Numbered from the stretch's first letter, positions 1-8,455 are shown. The stretch is 39,949 nucleotides of DNA from an uncultured Clostridia bacterium (GCA_949747775.1 CATKGX010000088.1:1-39949); one strand, 5' to 3'. Numbers and translations are program-made. The notes: generated from the sequence alone by a model not told the origin.

Positions 1-1
1 C

Positions 2-166
2 CTTATTTTTAATTTAGAGGATTACAAACCATTAATTTATAACACATCTTTCTCAGAAGGAGGAGCAATAGCAGTTACGACATTTAGACTATGGGCACCT
101 ATATTTATCATTAGCTTTATGATACTATTATTTTCAATTGCGATGGGGTGGGTTCAACTAGTATAA
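2..166 (+). CDS. C-terminal end of an unrecognised membrane protein (5' truncated by window)
   Basis: An open frame enters from the left edge and stops at TAA 164-166, giving about 54 residues. The last 30 or so residues form one hydrophobic segment (from about LWAPIFIISF to the end) that reads as a terminal transmembrane helix, preceded by a short polar stretch. The codon style matches the rest of the window. A terminator follows within 20 bases, so this is the last gene of an upstream unit. The family cannot be recognised from such a short piece. That it is a real gene end is inferred from the open frame, the hydrophobic helix and the terminator placement. Confidence 0.6.
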   Translation, partial: LIFNLEDYKPLIYNTSFSEGGAIAVTTFRLWAPIFIISFMILLFSIAMGWVQLV

Positions 167-182
167 ATTATTGCAAAGTAAA

Positions 183-222
183 AAAAACGGGAAAAATCAA
201 AATTTTGATTTCTCCCGTTTTT
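183..222 (+). terminator. Rho-independent terminator
   Basis: A long, nearly uninterrupted inverted repeat pairs ACGGGA-type and AATCAAAA bases with their complements and ends in a run of T. It closes the truncated gene ending at 166. The A-rich left flank means it may also work in the opposite direction. Confidence 0.85.
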
Positions 223-309
223 TAATGCTTAGTGAGAACGTAAAACTTTGAGCAAAATCGAAATATATGGAACAAATTGTAAATAATATGTGAATTTTAT
301 TAAATATGA

Positions 310-338
310 TTGAAATTAATGAAAAGATTATATAAAAT
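310..338 (+). promoter_or_regulatory. Predicted sigma-A promoter of the ABC transporter operon
   Basis: TTGAAA (310-315) and TAAAAT (333-338) are separated by 17 bases, upstream of the gene starting at 415. Apart from this promoter the stretch 223-414 shows nothing recognisable. Confidence 0.55.
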
Positions 339-414
339 AAAATACAATTTCGGGGGAATAAAAAGGAGAGAATTTTGAGTTCTGGCGAAGTGGATATGCA
401 AAAAGGAGGCATAT

Positions 415-1116
415 ATGGCATATATAGAATTTAAAGATGTTGTAAAAGAATATAAAATGGGTGAAGTTGTAATAAAGGCACTAGATAGTACCAATTTTGA
501 AGTTGAAAAAGGAGAACTTGTCGTTATTGTTGGACCAAGTGGTGCAGGAAAAACAACAGCATTAAACATACTGGGAGGAATGGACACAGTTACTTCGGGA
601 ACAGTTAAAATAGATAAAAAAGAAATCAGTAAATTAAAAGAAAAAGAATTAATAAAATATCGTAGAGAAGATATTGGCTTTGTATTTCAATTCTATAATT
701 TAGTACAAAACCTAACAGCCGTAGAAAATGTAGAGCTTGCAACACAAATATGTAGAAGACCACTAGAGCCTAAAACAATTCTAAAAAAAGTAGGACTAGA
801 AAACAGAATGAATAACTTTCCTTCTCAGTTATCAGGAGGAGAACAGCAAAGAGTGGCAATTGCAAGAGCAATTGCAAAAAATCCAAAATTATTATTATGT
901 GATGAACCAACAGGAGCACTAGACTACAAAACAGGAAAACAGATTTTACAACTATTGCAAGACACTTGCAGAAAGGAAAAAATGACAGTTCTTATTATTA
1001 CACACAATACAAGTTTAACTCCAATGGCAGATAGAGTAATTCATTTTAAAAATGGAACAGCTTATGATATTATCAAAAACGAGCATCCAACACCAATTGA
1101 AGAAATAGAGTGGTAA
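415..1116 (+). CDS. ABC transporter ATP-binding protein (MacB/LolD-type)
   Basis: This is the ATPase of an ABC system whose permease follows immediately. It is 233 residues, normal for the family. Walker A GPSGAGKT lies at residues 40-47, the signature LSGGEQQ at 139-145, Walker B LLLCDEP at about 159-165 and the H-loop histidine at about 197. The ATG at 415 has an AAGGAGG site just upstream. By family knowledge, such ATPases paired with FtsX-type permeases power extrusion of peptides or lipids, or mechanotransmission, rather than uptake; the substrate here is unknown. The gap to the permease gene is 29 bases with no terminator, so the two genes are cotranscribed. Confidence 0.93.
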   Translation: MAYIEFKDVVKEYKMGEVVIKALDSTNFEVEKGELVVIVGPSGAGKTTALNILGGMDTVTSGTVKIDKKEISKLKEKELIKYRREDIGFVFQFYNLVQNLTAVENVELATQICRRPLEPKTILKKVGLENRMNNFPSQLSGGEQQRVAIARAIAKNPKLLLCDEPTGALDYKTGKQILQLLQDTCRKEKMTVLIITHNTSLTPMADRVIHFKNGTAYDIIKNEHPTPIEEIEW

Positions 1117-1145
1117 TAGATTGATATAAAAGGAGTTTATTAAAA

Positions 1146-4100
1146 TTGAAAAAAGCTTTACTAAAAGATACAATAAAGGAAATTAAAAATACTTTTAAAA
1201 GGTTTATATCTATACTGCTAGTTGTTTTACTAGGAGTAGGTTTTTTTGCAGGAATAAAGGCAGCAAGTCCAGATATGAAAATGACAGTAGACCAGTATTT
1301 TGATGAGCAAAAAGTAATGGATATAGAGGTTATTTCGACACTAGGATTAACAAAAGATGACATAAACACACTACAAAATGTGGAAGGTGTGGAAAACGTT
1401 GTATCAAGTTATGCGCAAGATGTAATAGTGTCAGCAGAAGGAGAAGACTCTGTTGTAAAGATGGAAACAATAACAAATGATATGAATAAGCTAAAATTGC
1501 TAGAAGGCAAATTGCCAAATGATGAAACAGAGTGCGTTGTAGAAAAAAGCTTTTTATCTTGGACAGGGCATAGCATAGGAGATACAATAGAAATTACAGC
1601 AGAAAAAGTAAAAGATGATGAAGGAAATGAAAAAGATATTTTAAAACAAAATAAAATAAAGATTGTGGGAGTGGTCCAGTCTCCTTTGTATATTTCAAGA
1701 GAAAGAGGTAGTAGTAAATTAGGCGCTGGAAAAGTAAATTACTATATGTATATTCATCCAAATGCGATTACACAAGAAATTTATACTAATTTATATATTT
1801 CGTGTGCAGGGGCGTCAGAAGCAAAATGCTATGATAAAAAATATGAGAACATAGTAGAAGATGTTAAAAATAAAATAGAGGAAATATCAGAAGAAAGAAA
1901 ACAAGCTAGATATAATGAAATATATACTAAAGCAGAAGATAAAATAAAAGAGGCACAAGAGACATTAAACAAAGAAGAGAAAAAGGCAAATAAAGAAATT
2001 AACGATGCACAAAATAAGATAGATGATGCAAAAGAAGAAGTAGAGACAGGAAAAACGCAATTAATGCAAAATAGACAAAAAGCAAATAGTGAATTTGAAA
2101 GTGCAGATAAACAAATAAAAGAAGCGGAAAAGACATTAAACAGCCAGCAAACGGCTTACGAAAAAACAAAAAAAGAAGCACAAAAACAAATAGAAGAAAA
2201 TAAAGAACAGCTAAAAATAATGCAAGAGCAAGGTATGCCAGAGAGTATAACAGCGCCTTTAGCAGAAGGAATTAAGAAAGCAGAGCTAGAACTAGAAGAG
2301 GCAGAAGCAAAACTAAAGTCAGCGAGGCAGCAACTTGAGAAACAGAAAAAGGAACTAGAAAGGCAAAAATCAAATACTTATGCAAAGTTAAATTCGGTAG
2401 AAGCAGAATTAACAAATGCAGAAAAAGAAATTAGCCAAAATGAGAAAAACTTGAAAGAGGCCAAAAAAGAAGCCGAAGAAAAAATAACAGATGCCAAAGA
2501 AGAATTAGAAGAAGCAAAATTTAAGCTAAAAGATATTAAAAAGCCAGAGTGGTATATACTAGATAGAAATCAAAATGTAGGTTATGCAAGTTATATACAA
2601 GATACAGATAGAATTGCCAATATTGCAACAGTTTTTCCTGTAGTATTCTTTGTTGTTGCAGCACTAATTAGTTTAACCTCAATGAGCAGAATGGTAGAAG
2701 AAGAACGTGTTCAAATAGGAACATTAAAAGCATTAGGGTATACAAAATTGCAAATTGCTAGCAAATACATTATTTATGCTATGCTTGCAACAATTATCGG
2801 TTCAGGAATTGGGTTAGCAATTGGATTTAATGTATTACCCAAAATTGTTATGAACTTATATGGAATGATGTACACATTGCCAGAAGGTGTAATAGAGTTT
2901 AATACAGAATATACCATAATTAGTGTTACATTAGCAATGATATGTACAGTAGGGGCGGCTATTTATTCATGTGCAAAAGCGTTACGACAATTACCAGCAA
3001 CACTTATGAGGCCAAAGGCACCAAAGCCAGGGAAAAGAGTATTTTTAGAAAAAATTACATTTATATGGTCACATTTAAGCTTTACTAGAAAAGTAACCGC
3101 TAGAAATATTTTTAGATACAAAAAAAGATTTTTAATGACAATTATAGGTGTAATGGGATGTACTGCACTTATTGTGGCAGGGTTTGGTTTAAGGGATTCT
3201 ATTAGCCAAATGATACCTTCACAATATGGAGAAATTTTTAAATATCATGTGCAAATATCGTTAAAAGACAATTTAACAACAAAACAGATAAAAGAAGAAA
3301 TAGACAAAATTAGTCATACAGAAGGAATAACAGAAAAGATTGTAATGAACATACAAGCAGTAGACATTACCAATATATCAAACACACAAAATATCCAAAT
3401 GATGATTCCAGAAAACTCGGAAAATTTGTCTCAGTTTATTACATTAAAACAAAGAGGAAACAAAAATGAAATATATACATTAAATCAAGAAGGAGTTATT
3501 ATTACAGAAAAATTAGCAAAGCTATTAGATGTAAAAGTGGGAGATACACTAAAAATAAAAAATAGTGATGACATAGAGGCAGAAGTTAAAATTAGTAATA
3601 TCACAGAAAACTATTTAATGCATTATATATACATGACAAAGGAGTTATATCAAACAGTATATAAAGAGGATTTTAAGCCTAACACAATATATGCGAATAT
3701 TGAAAATAAAGAAATAGAAGAAGAACTAGGACACAAACTACTAGAAAATAACAAACAAATTTCAGGAGTAACTTTTACATCAAACACAGAAAATGTATTT
3801 TCAGAAATTATGGACAATATGAATTTAGTAGTATGGATACTAATTATATCAGCAGGTTTACTTGCTTTTGTAGTATTATATAACTTATCTAACACCAATA
3901 TTAGCGAAAGAATAAGAGAACTTGCAACAATTAAAGTATTAGGTTTTTATGACAAGGAAGTATATGACTATGTATCAAAAGAAACCACATTACTTACAAT
4001 CATAGGAATTATCATTGGGCTACTTGCAGGGTATTTCTTAACTTTCTTTATTGTAAATACCTGTGAATTAGATATGATGATGTTTGATAAAAGAGTAAAT

Positions 4101-4220
4101 TTCATTAGTTATGTTTATGGGGTTATCATCACTCTTGTTTTTGGAACGATAGTAAACATTGCAACCTATTTTGCACTAAGGAAAATTGATATGATAGAGT
4201 CACTAAAAAGTATAGAGTAA
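1146..4220 (+). CDS. Large FtsX-like ABC transporter permease with extracytoplasmic coiled coil
   Basis: This 1024-residue permease is the partner of the ATPase encoded just upstream. The start is TTG at 1146, with AAAGGAG about 10 bases before it. A transmembrane helix lies near residues 18-40. A soluble domain follows, then a long Glu/Lys/Gln/Ala-rich coiled coil (about residues 250-460), then an FtsX block (about 485-610), another helix with a second soluble domain (about 655-880), and a final FtsX block (about 885-1015). The duplicated arrangement is typical of the large MacB/YknZ-like 'type VII' permeases of Firmicutes. The coiled coil probably projects outside the membrane and could reach a partner protein. 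No substrate-binding protein is encoded nearby. Function beyond 'ABC permease' is inference. Confidence 0.9.
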   Translation: MKKALLKDTIKEIKNTFKRFISILLVVLLGVGFFAGIKAASPDMKMTVDQYFDEQKVMDIEVISTLGLTKDDINTLQNVEGVENVVSSYAQDVIVSAEGEDSVVKMETITNDMNKLKLLEGKLPNDETECVVEKSFLSWTGHSIGDTIEITAEKVKDDEGNEKDILKQNKIKIVGVVQSPLYISRERGSSKLGAGKVNYYMYIHPNAITQEIYTNLYISCAGASEAKCYDKKYENIVEDVKNKIEEISEERKQARYNEIYTKAEDKIKEAQETLNKEEKKANKEINDAQNKIDDAKEEVETGKTQLMQNRQKANSEFESADKQIKEAEKTLNSQQTAYEKTKKEAQKQIEENKEQLKIMQEQGMPESITAPLAEGIKKAELELEEAEAKLKSARQQLEKQKKELERQKSNTYAKLNSVEAELTNAEKEISQNEKNLKEAKKEAEEKITDAKEELEEAKFKLKDIKKPEWYILDRNQNVGYASYIQDTDRIANIATVFPVVFFVVAALISLTSMSRMVEEERVQIGTLKALGYTKLQIASKYIIYAMLATIIGSGIGLAIGFNVLPKIVMNLYGMMYTLPEGVIEFNTEYTIISVTLAMICTVGAAIYSCAKALRQLPATLMRPKAPKPGKRVFLEKITFIWSHLSFTRKVTARNIFRYKKRFLMTIIGVMGCTALIVAGFGLRDSISQMIPSQYGEIFKYHVQISLKDNLTTKQIKEEIDKISHTEGITEKIVMNIQAVDITNISNTQNIQMMIPENSENLSQFITLKQRGNKNEIYTLNQEGVIITEKLAKLLDVKVGDTLKIKNSDDIEAEVKISNITENYLMHYIYMTKELYQTVYKEDFKPNTIYANIENKEIEEELGHKLLENNKQISGVTFTSNTENVFSEIMDNMNLVVWILIISAGLLAFVVLYNLSNTNISERIRELATIKVLGFYDKEVYDYVSKETTLLTIIGIIIGLLAGYFLTFFIVNTCELDMMMFDKRVNFISYVYGVIITLVFGTIVNIATYFALRKIDMIESLKSIE

Positions 4221-4227
4221 TTGATAG

Positions 4228-4260
4228 AAAAGGAGCTGCGCACAAAACGTAGCTCCTTTT
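4228..4260. terminator. Bidirectional terminator between convergent genes
   Basis: AAAGGAGCT pairs with AGCTCCTTT around a short loop, with A's on one side and T's on the other. It lies between the permease (plus) and the phosphatase (minus), so it can serve both. Confidence 0.85.
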
Positions 4261-4266
4261 GCAAGA

Positions 4267-4908
4267 TTACTGATTAATATATCCGCAATCTTTATGATGA
4301 TCGATTTCTCTTATCCAACAGTTTTTTGGATTTTTCTCTTCATGAAACCATTCAGGAGAATAGTGGAAATAACGAAGAAGAAATGTCCTTAAAGTAGTTC
4401 CATGTGTGAAAATGAACAATGTATCAATACCATGTTTTTCATAATCACGATGAATAGTACCTATAAATTGATGAATACGAATTGCTACATCAAAGGGACT
4501 TTCACCAAGAGGAAGGCGAGCATAGAATTTGCCATAGTTTTGGCTCTGGCGTAAATATTCTGCATACTCTCTAGGATAAAGATTACCCCACTCACTTTTT
4601 GGAACAGAGTCAAATAGACCAAACTGTTGCTCAATCAGGGTTATATCCTCCCGAATATCAGAGATATTAAGGGAAGCATTAAATTCTTCAGAGGTTTGAC
4701 GAGTTCTGCAATAAGGACTGCGCCAAATTCTTGCTTTATCAAGGCAAATGTCTTTCTCATTACAATAGTTAGCAAGCCAAATTCCACCGTCATGTGCCTG
4801 ACGAATTCCTACTTCACTTAAAGTTACCAAGTGGTCAGGAATCCGTTTTACATAGTTACTACCATTGTTAGCAATAGATTCACCATGCCGAACAAGAAAA
4901 ATGTGCAT
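4267..4908 (-). CDS. Histidine phosphatase (phosphoglycerate mutase-like) family protein
   Basis: The protein is 213 residues and starts MHIFLVRHGES. The RHGE motif (residues 7-10) carries the phospho-accepting histidine of the histidine phosphatase superfamily. A second conserved part, FIFTHGTTLR near residue 165, carries the other catalytic histidine. Members dephosphorylate small metabolites, sugar phosphates or proteins; the substrate cannot be told from sequence, and there is no reason to call it a glycolytic mutase. The gene stands alone, with a good minus-strand promoter upstream (4939-4967) and a shared terminator downstream. Confidence 0.88.
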   Translation of the reverse strand: MHIFLVRHGESIANNGSNYVKRIPDHLVTLSEVGIRQAHDGGIWLANYCNEKDICLDKARIWRSPYCRTRQTSEEFNASLNISDIREDITLIEQQFGLFDSVPKSEWGNLYPREYAEYLRQSQNYGKFYARLPLGESPFDVAIRIHQFIGTIHRDYEKHGIDTLFIFTHGTTLRTFLLRYFHYSPEWFHEEKNPKNCWIREIDHHKDCGYINQ

Positions 4909-4938
4909 ATAATCATCCTTTCAAAAAATAATACATAT

Positions 4939-4967
4939 AGTATATCATACTTTATGTTAATGTTCAA
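4939..4967 (-). promoter_or_regulatory. Predicted promoter of the histidine phosphatase gene
   Basis: On the minus strand TTGAAC (4967-4962) and TATACT (4944-4939) are 17 bases apart, with TGA directly before the -10 (extended -10). Confidence 0.6.
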
Positions 4968-5050
4968 CAAAAATACTTGCTAAGACTACTGATAAGAAAA
5001 CGATGTGACAGAATTAAAATAATGGTATATGATAACTGCATAGATGGCTA

Positions 5051-5079
5051 TTGACAAGCAAAGAAAATTATGGTAAAAT
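5051..5079 (+). promoter_or_regulatory. Strong promoter of the rplU-rpmA operon
   Basis: A perfect TTGACA (5051-5056), a 17-base spacer, TAAAAT (5074-5079) and an extended -10 TGG stand just before the L21 leader. Confidence 0.8.
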
Positions 5080-5087
5080 ATTTTTCT

Positions 5088-5160
5088 GTAAGCCGCCTGA
5101 GTCGGGTACCTAAATGTTAGCTAGACTAACTACCTAGTATTTTATGCTTAGCGAGTATAC
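5088..5160 (+). ncRNA. Ribosomal protein L21 leader
   Basis: The transcribed leader between the promoter and rplU contains short self-complementary blocks (such as GTTAGCTAGACTAAC near 5117-5131) and a conserved-looking AAGCCGCCTGAG start. In Firmicutes a structured L21 leader precedes rplU and is thought to mediate autoregulation by the ribosomal protein. Assignment is from position and general appearance; a covariance-model search was not possible. Confidence 0.65.
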
Positions 5161-5182
5161 ATATAAGAGGAGGTGTACTTAA

Positions 5183-5542
5183 ATGTACGCAATTATTGAA
5201 AGCTGTGGAAGACAATACAAAGTATCAGAAGGAGATGTAGTATTCTTCGAAAAATTAGAAACTGAAGAAGGTAAAAAAATTGCATTTGATCATGTTGTTT
5301 TAGTATCTAATGAGGGAAAAGTAGAAGTAGGAGCTCCTTATGTAAAAGGTGTAAAGGTTGAAGGAAAAGTTTTAGCACATGGTAAACACAAAAAAATACT
5401 TGTTTACAAATACAAAGCGAAAAAGAACTACAGAAGAACACAAGGACATAGACAACCATACACAAAAGTAGAGATTACAAAAATTAAAACACCAGCAGAA
5501 AAGAAAGAAACAGCTGCTAAAACAGAAAAAGTAGCAGAATAA
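5183..5542 (+). CDS. rplU: 50S ribosomal protein L21
   Basis: The product is 119 residues and begins [18 protein letters not shown], the usual L21 start. The conserved [19 protein letters not shown] block lies near residues 75-95, and a short Lys/Ala/Glu-rich tail follows. It is a component of the large ribosomal subunit that binds 23S rRNA. AGGAGG stands just before the ATG. The next gene is rpmA, 49 bases downstream; the prp (ysxB) gene that separates these two in most Firmicutes is absent. It is probably autoregulated through the leader. Confidence 0.98.
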   Translation: MYAIIESCGRQYKVSEGDVVFFEKLETEEGKKIAFDHVVLVSNEGKVEVGAPYVKGVKVEGKVLAHGKHKKILVYKYKAKKNYRRTQGHRQPYTKVEITKIKTPAEKKETAAKTEKVAE

Positions 5543-5591
5543 TAAAACAATATCATAAAAAACATTTCACATGATGAAAGGAGTGAGATAA

Positions 5592-5864
5592 ATGGCTCAT
5601 AAGAAAGGTCAAGGTAGTGTTAAGAACGGTAGAGACAGCGAGTCTAAACGTTTAGGACTTAAAAGAGCAGACGGACAAATTGTTCCAGCTGGAAATATTC
5701 TAGTAAGACAAAGAGGAACAAAATTCCATCCAGGAACAAACGTAGGTATCGGAAGCGATGATACATTATACGCAAAAGTAACTGGAAAAGTTAAATTTGA
5801 AAGATTAGGAAGAGACAAAAAACAAGTTAGTGTTTATCCAGTAGAGGAAACAGCTAGCAAATAA
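5592..5864 (+). CDS. rpmA: 50S ribosomal protein L27 (form without cleavable N-terminal extension)
   Basis: The 90-residue protein starts [20 protein letters not shown], then follows the canonical L27 core with [20 protein letters not shown] and [16 protein letters not shown]27 helps position tRNAs at the peptidyl transferase centre through its N-terminal tail. Most Firmicutes encode about nine extra N-terminal residues that the protease Prp removes. Here an in-frame TAA (5589-5591) directly precedes the ATG, so no extension can be encoded. The ribosome binding site AAAGGAGTG is well placed. obg, the common next gene, is missing, and a strong terminator follows at once. Confidence 0.98.
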   Translation: MAHKKGQGSVKNGRDSESKRLGLKRADGQIVPAGNILVRQRGTKFHPGTNVGIGSDDTLYAKVTGKVKFERLGRDKKQVSVYPVEETASK

Positions 5865-5876
5865 ATAGAAAAATAA

Positions 5877-5919
5877 AAATAGAACCTGTGTGAAGATTCA
5901 TTCATACAGGTTCTATTTT
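5877..5919 (+). terminator. Terminator of rplU-rpmA
   Basis: AAATAGAACCTGT pairs with ACAGGTTCTATTT around a short loop that can itself extend the stem, ending in T's. A partial second copy of its left arm (AAATAAAATAGAACCTG) occurs at 7491-7507. Confidence 0.9.
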
Positions 5920-5932
5920 GGGATTTGTATGC

Positions 5933-5967
5933 GAAAATCTATTTACAACAAATGCTCCATTCCATAT
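5933..5967. repeat. 35-bp direct repeat, copy A (duplicate of the dapB 3' end)
   Basis: Bases 5933-5967 match 7694-7728 at 34 of 35 positions (T/C difference at 5942 against 7703). Copy B is the last 25 bases of dapB (codons YGMEHLL and stop, on the minus strand) plus 10 bases beyond. Copy A has no dapB in front of it. The two copies bracket the gene at 6106-7485 like the ends of an inserted segment. Confidence 0.9.
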
Positions 5968-6001
5968 TTGGGCAATAGCCAATATGTATGATAGAAAAGT
6001 G

Positions 6002-6030
6002 TTGAAAAATTTTATTAAATGTGATAAAAT
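6002..6030 (+). promoter_or_regulatory. Predicted promoter of the gene at 6106
   Basis: TTGAAA (6002-6007), a 17-base spacer and TAAAAT (6025-6030), with TGA before the -10. Over its 29 bases it matches the promoter at 10286-10314 at about 22 positions. Confidence 0.6.
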
Positions 6031-6105
6031 CGCGTTATCTAGCAAATGCTCGAAGTAAAATTTATCCAAGAAAAATTTCAAGATAAACGAAAAGGAGGAT
6101 TTAGA

Positions 6106-7485
6106 ATGTCCAAGTATATGCCAATACTTAAAGCACTAAAACGGGGATATATCAAGCAAGAAGATTTTGTAGACTATACTCCAAATGCTGAGGAATATAT
6201 GTATGCACATGATATGATGATGGGTCAAAAAAAGATAAGAGCGGAAAAAGACCTCGGATGGCATCCTGTTATTTACAAAGACTTTGCAGTATTTCTTATT
6301 GCAAGTGAGCCCACAAAAGCATATATTCATGGGATAGATGGCATTATTAGGAATGATGACCTTGAAAAATTTGCAGCAATGTATGAAAATTCGTATTTGC
6401 GGACTAATAGCGTGGTATTAACGCCAGAATTATATAAGTTGATACCAGAAAAATTTAGGCAAAAAGATGTGGGAATGTATAGAGAATATAATAGAAGAGA
6501 TAGATTTATGAGATATCAAAGAAGACGGCAAAGAGACCCTATGTGTCCACATGATCATAGGTATCATGCAGGTCCAATATATTACTCCTACTATATGCAA
6601 CCGATAGTCTTTATCCCACCTGATACAATGGTAGAAATAGAAGAGGGAAAAGGTGCTACCAAAGAAAGTGGATTTAAGTTATACCCTAAAGAGGCACAAG
6701 AGCTTAGAGAGCTTCCAAAGAAAAGTTTCAAACTTGAAGAAACTCCAAAGTGGATTCCACTTAGTGAAGCAATGATGACAAGGGTTATTAAAGAAACAGA
6801 TTATGTGGCGTATGTGCCTGACAAGGCAACAGTATCCTTTACAGCAAAAGAGACAAACACAGAAAGTGCATATTTTGGAGGAAAGATGCAAACAGCAGAA
6901 ACGGAGTATACCTTAGAAGGTTGGCATCCAATACTAAGTTATAGAAATGCAAGACCATATGTACAGCTGGTAGCTAGAAGAAGTACAAAATTTAAGCTAA
7001 CAATTTGGCCTAAAGAGGAATCTGGTAAAAGTGGTTATTGCACAGTAGTAACAGGAGATAATCAGGCAAAAGTTGGTATAGAACTGCTTGAAAGGTATGC
7101 AAAAATCTATAGTAACCAATCACTTAAGGCAACGGGAATTCCTTTTACAGAGGAAATTATGGAAATATTACCAAATGAATTAATATTTAGGGAAGATTCA
7201 TACTGGCTAGCTAATATATTTGAATATAAATTGCATTGGGCAGGACGGATACCATTTGAGTTAAGCAAATACTATGGATTAAGTAGAGGATTGGTATGGG
7301 TAGCAAATTCTATGTTTGGATATAGATGTATTAAGGATAGTATACTCGGTAGTCAAAATATGCGTATAGCAATAGCATTTGAAAATGATGTATTGGTCAA
7401 AATAAATGACAAAAGTCACAATGGAACCTCTGAGGAGAAGGGATTAGTGCTAAAATCAATAAAGGGGTCAAGAAAACAAAACTAA
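6106..7485 (+). CDS. Uncharacterised protein with a tandem repeated module (DUF6273-like pattern)
   Basis: The start at ATG 6106 (459 residues) is favoured over an upstream in-frame ATG at 6046, because AAAGGAGG lies just before it. Two copies of the same module are visible. Copy 1 runs about 19-118 (DFVDYTP, LGWHPV, then LEKFAAMYENSYL and LTPELYKLIPEKF). Copy 2 runs about 231-358 (DYVAYVP, EGWHPI, then IELLERYAKIYSN and FTEEIMEILPN). A YWLAN motif follows at 366, with a closing beta-rich tail. The order 'DYV.Y.P - LGW - LL..YA.LYSN - T.E.I..L - YWLA' resembles the DUF6273-type domains I know from gut Firmicutes; that link is from memory. Between the copies lies a basic Arg/Tyr-rich stretch (125-150). 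No signal peptide is seen. The gene is a self-contained unit between 35-bp direct repeats. Function unknown. Confidence 0.8.
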   Translation: MSKYMPILKALKRGYIKQEDFVDYTPNAEEYMYAHDMMMGQKKIRAEKDLGWHPVIYKDFAVFLIASEPTKAYIHGIDGIIRNDDLEKFAAMYENSYLRTNSVVLTPELYKLIPEKFRQKDVGMYREYNRRDRFMRYQRRRQRDPMCPHDHRYHAGPIYYSYYMQPIVFIPPDTMVEIEEGKGATKESGFKLYPKEAQELRELPKKSFKLEETPKWIPLSEAMMTRVIKETDYVAYVPDKATVSFTAKETNTESAYFGGKMQTAETEYTLEGWHPILSYRNARPYVQLVARRSTKFKLTIWPKEESGKSGYCTVVTGDNQAKVGIELLERYAKIYSNQSLKATGIPFTEEIMEILPNELIFREDSYWLANIFEYKLHWAGRIPFELSKYYGLSRGLVWVANSMFGYRCIKDSILGSQNMRIAIAFENDVLVKINDKSHNGTSEEKGLVLKSIKGSRKQN

Positions 7486-7541
7486 ATCTGAAATAAAATA
7501 GAACCTGCAATTGAAGTGAACTATAATATAAGAAGTAAAAC

Positions 7542-7582
7542 CACAATAATAGAGCAAAATAAAATTTTGCTCTATTATTGTG
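7542..7582. terminator. Perfect 19-bp inverted repeat, probable bidirectional terminator
   Basis: CACAATAATAGAGCAAAAT (7542-7560) is exactly reverse-complementary to 7564-7582 with a three-base loop. It lies between convergent genes. There is no long T tract, so termination would depend on the T-rich arm itself. Confidence 0.6.
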
Positions 7583-7693
7583 TAACTTAATACAAAGACT
7601 TACTATGCACAAACATAAAAGTCAAACGAAAGATGATGCTTTTCAAGATTATTCGAAATGTATCTATAAGAGTAAAACTCTGACGAATTATAT

Positions 7694-7728
7694 GAAAATC
7701 TACTTACAACAAATGCTCCATTCCATAT
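7694..7728. repeat. 35-bp direct repeat, copy B (native dapB 3' end)
   Basis: This copy contains the dapB stop codon (7704-7706, minus strand) and its last seven sense codons. It is the partner of 5933-5967. Confidence 0.9.
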
Positions 7729-8436
7729 AAACCACATTTCTGTTCTACAACAAAGCGAGCTGCACGAATGGCACCTTCAGCATATACTTCACGGGAGTAA
7801 GCAGTATGTTTTATTTCAATCGTTTCATGTTCTCCTAAAAATAAAACAGAATGTTCTCCTACAAGATTTCCACCACGAACAGAAGAAAAACCGATTTGAT
7901 TGCAATCTCTAGCATTTTGCATAGAATGTCTATCATAAACATATTGATATTGATTTTTGCAAGCAGAATTGATACAGTCTGCAAGGAAAAGTGCAGTTCC
8001 GGCTAGGACTATCTTTTTTATAACGATGATGTTTTTCAACCAATTCAATATCCATATTAGAAAGAAAAGGAGAGATACCACCTAATATTTTTCCAAGTAA
8101 ATGAATGGTATAAGACATATTAGATGCTTTAAAGATAGGAATTGCCTGAGAAAACTCAGATATTTTAGAATATTCGCTATCAGAAAAACCAGTAGTAGCA
8201 ATTACAATAGGAACTAAGTGGCAAACTGCATAATCTAAGGCACACATACTTGCTTTAGGAGTAGAAAAGTCAATGATAACATCAGGCTTATCATTTTTAC
8301 TTGCTAAACTTTCAAAAGATAACGGTGTATTTTTATCAATTTCATATTTTACAAACAAGTCAGGGGTATTTCTAATGCAATCTTTTAAAACTTTTCCCAT
8401 TTTACCTAAGGAACCATTTATTAATACATTTATCAT
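7704..8436 (-). pseudogene. dapB: 4-hydroxy-tetrahydrodipicolinate reductase, frameshifted
   Basis: DapB reduces the DapA product using NAD(P)H in diaminopimelate/lysine synthesis. The first part starts MINVLINGSLGKMG (nucleotide-binding GxxGxMG) and runs to DIELVEKHHRYKKDSPS, about 144 residues. The family continues with GTA, and that continuation (GTALFLADCINS... to YGMEHLL) is in the next frame, about 100 residues. Removing one G from the GG at 8001-8002 restores a full-length DapB of about 244 residues. The break therefore falls inside the catalytic/substrate-binding KxD[AS]PSGTA motif. The A6 tract about 12 bases earlier is not where the homology switches. A terminator (8456-8487) stands just upstream and no promoter is visible between it and the start. 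Either the gene is decaying or a single base was miscalled. Start 8436 is chosen for its fit to DapB and a GGATGGTGA site. Confidence 0.85.
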
Positions 8437-8455
8437 AAAACATTCACCATCCAAT

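Noticed and set aside
5968..7693. Insertion sequence or transposon between the 35-bp repeats
   Set aside because: No transposase or terminal inverted repeats; the flanking copies are a gene end rather than a short target duplication.
8005..8025. Programmed frameshifting at the A6 tract in dapB
   Set aside because: Homology shows the frame changes about 12 bases later, between DSPS and GTA, so slippage at the A tract would destroy the motif.
7933..8454. The two overlapping minus-strand frames as two separate genes
   Set aside because: Together they are one DapB split by a single-base shift; the second frame's own N-terminus (before GTAL) is not DapB-like.
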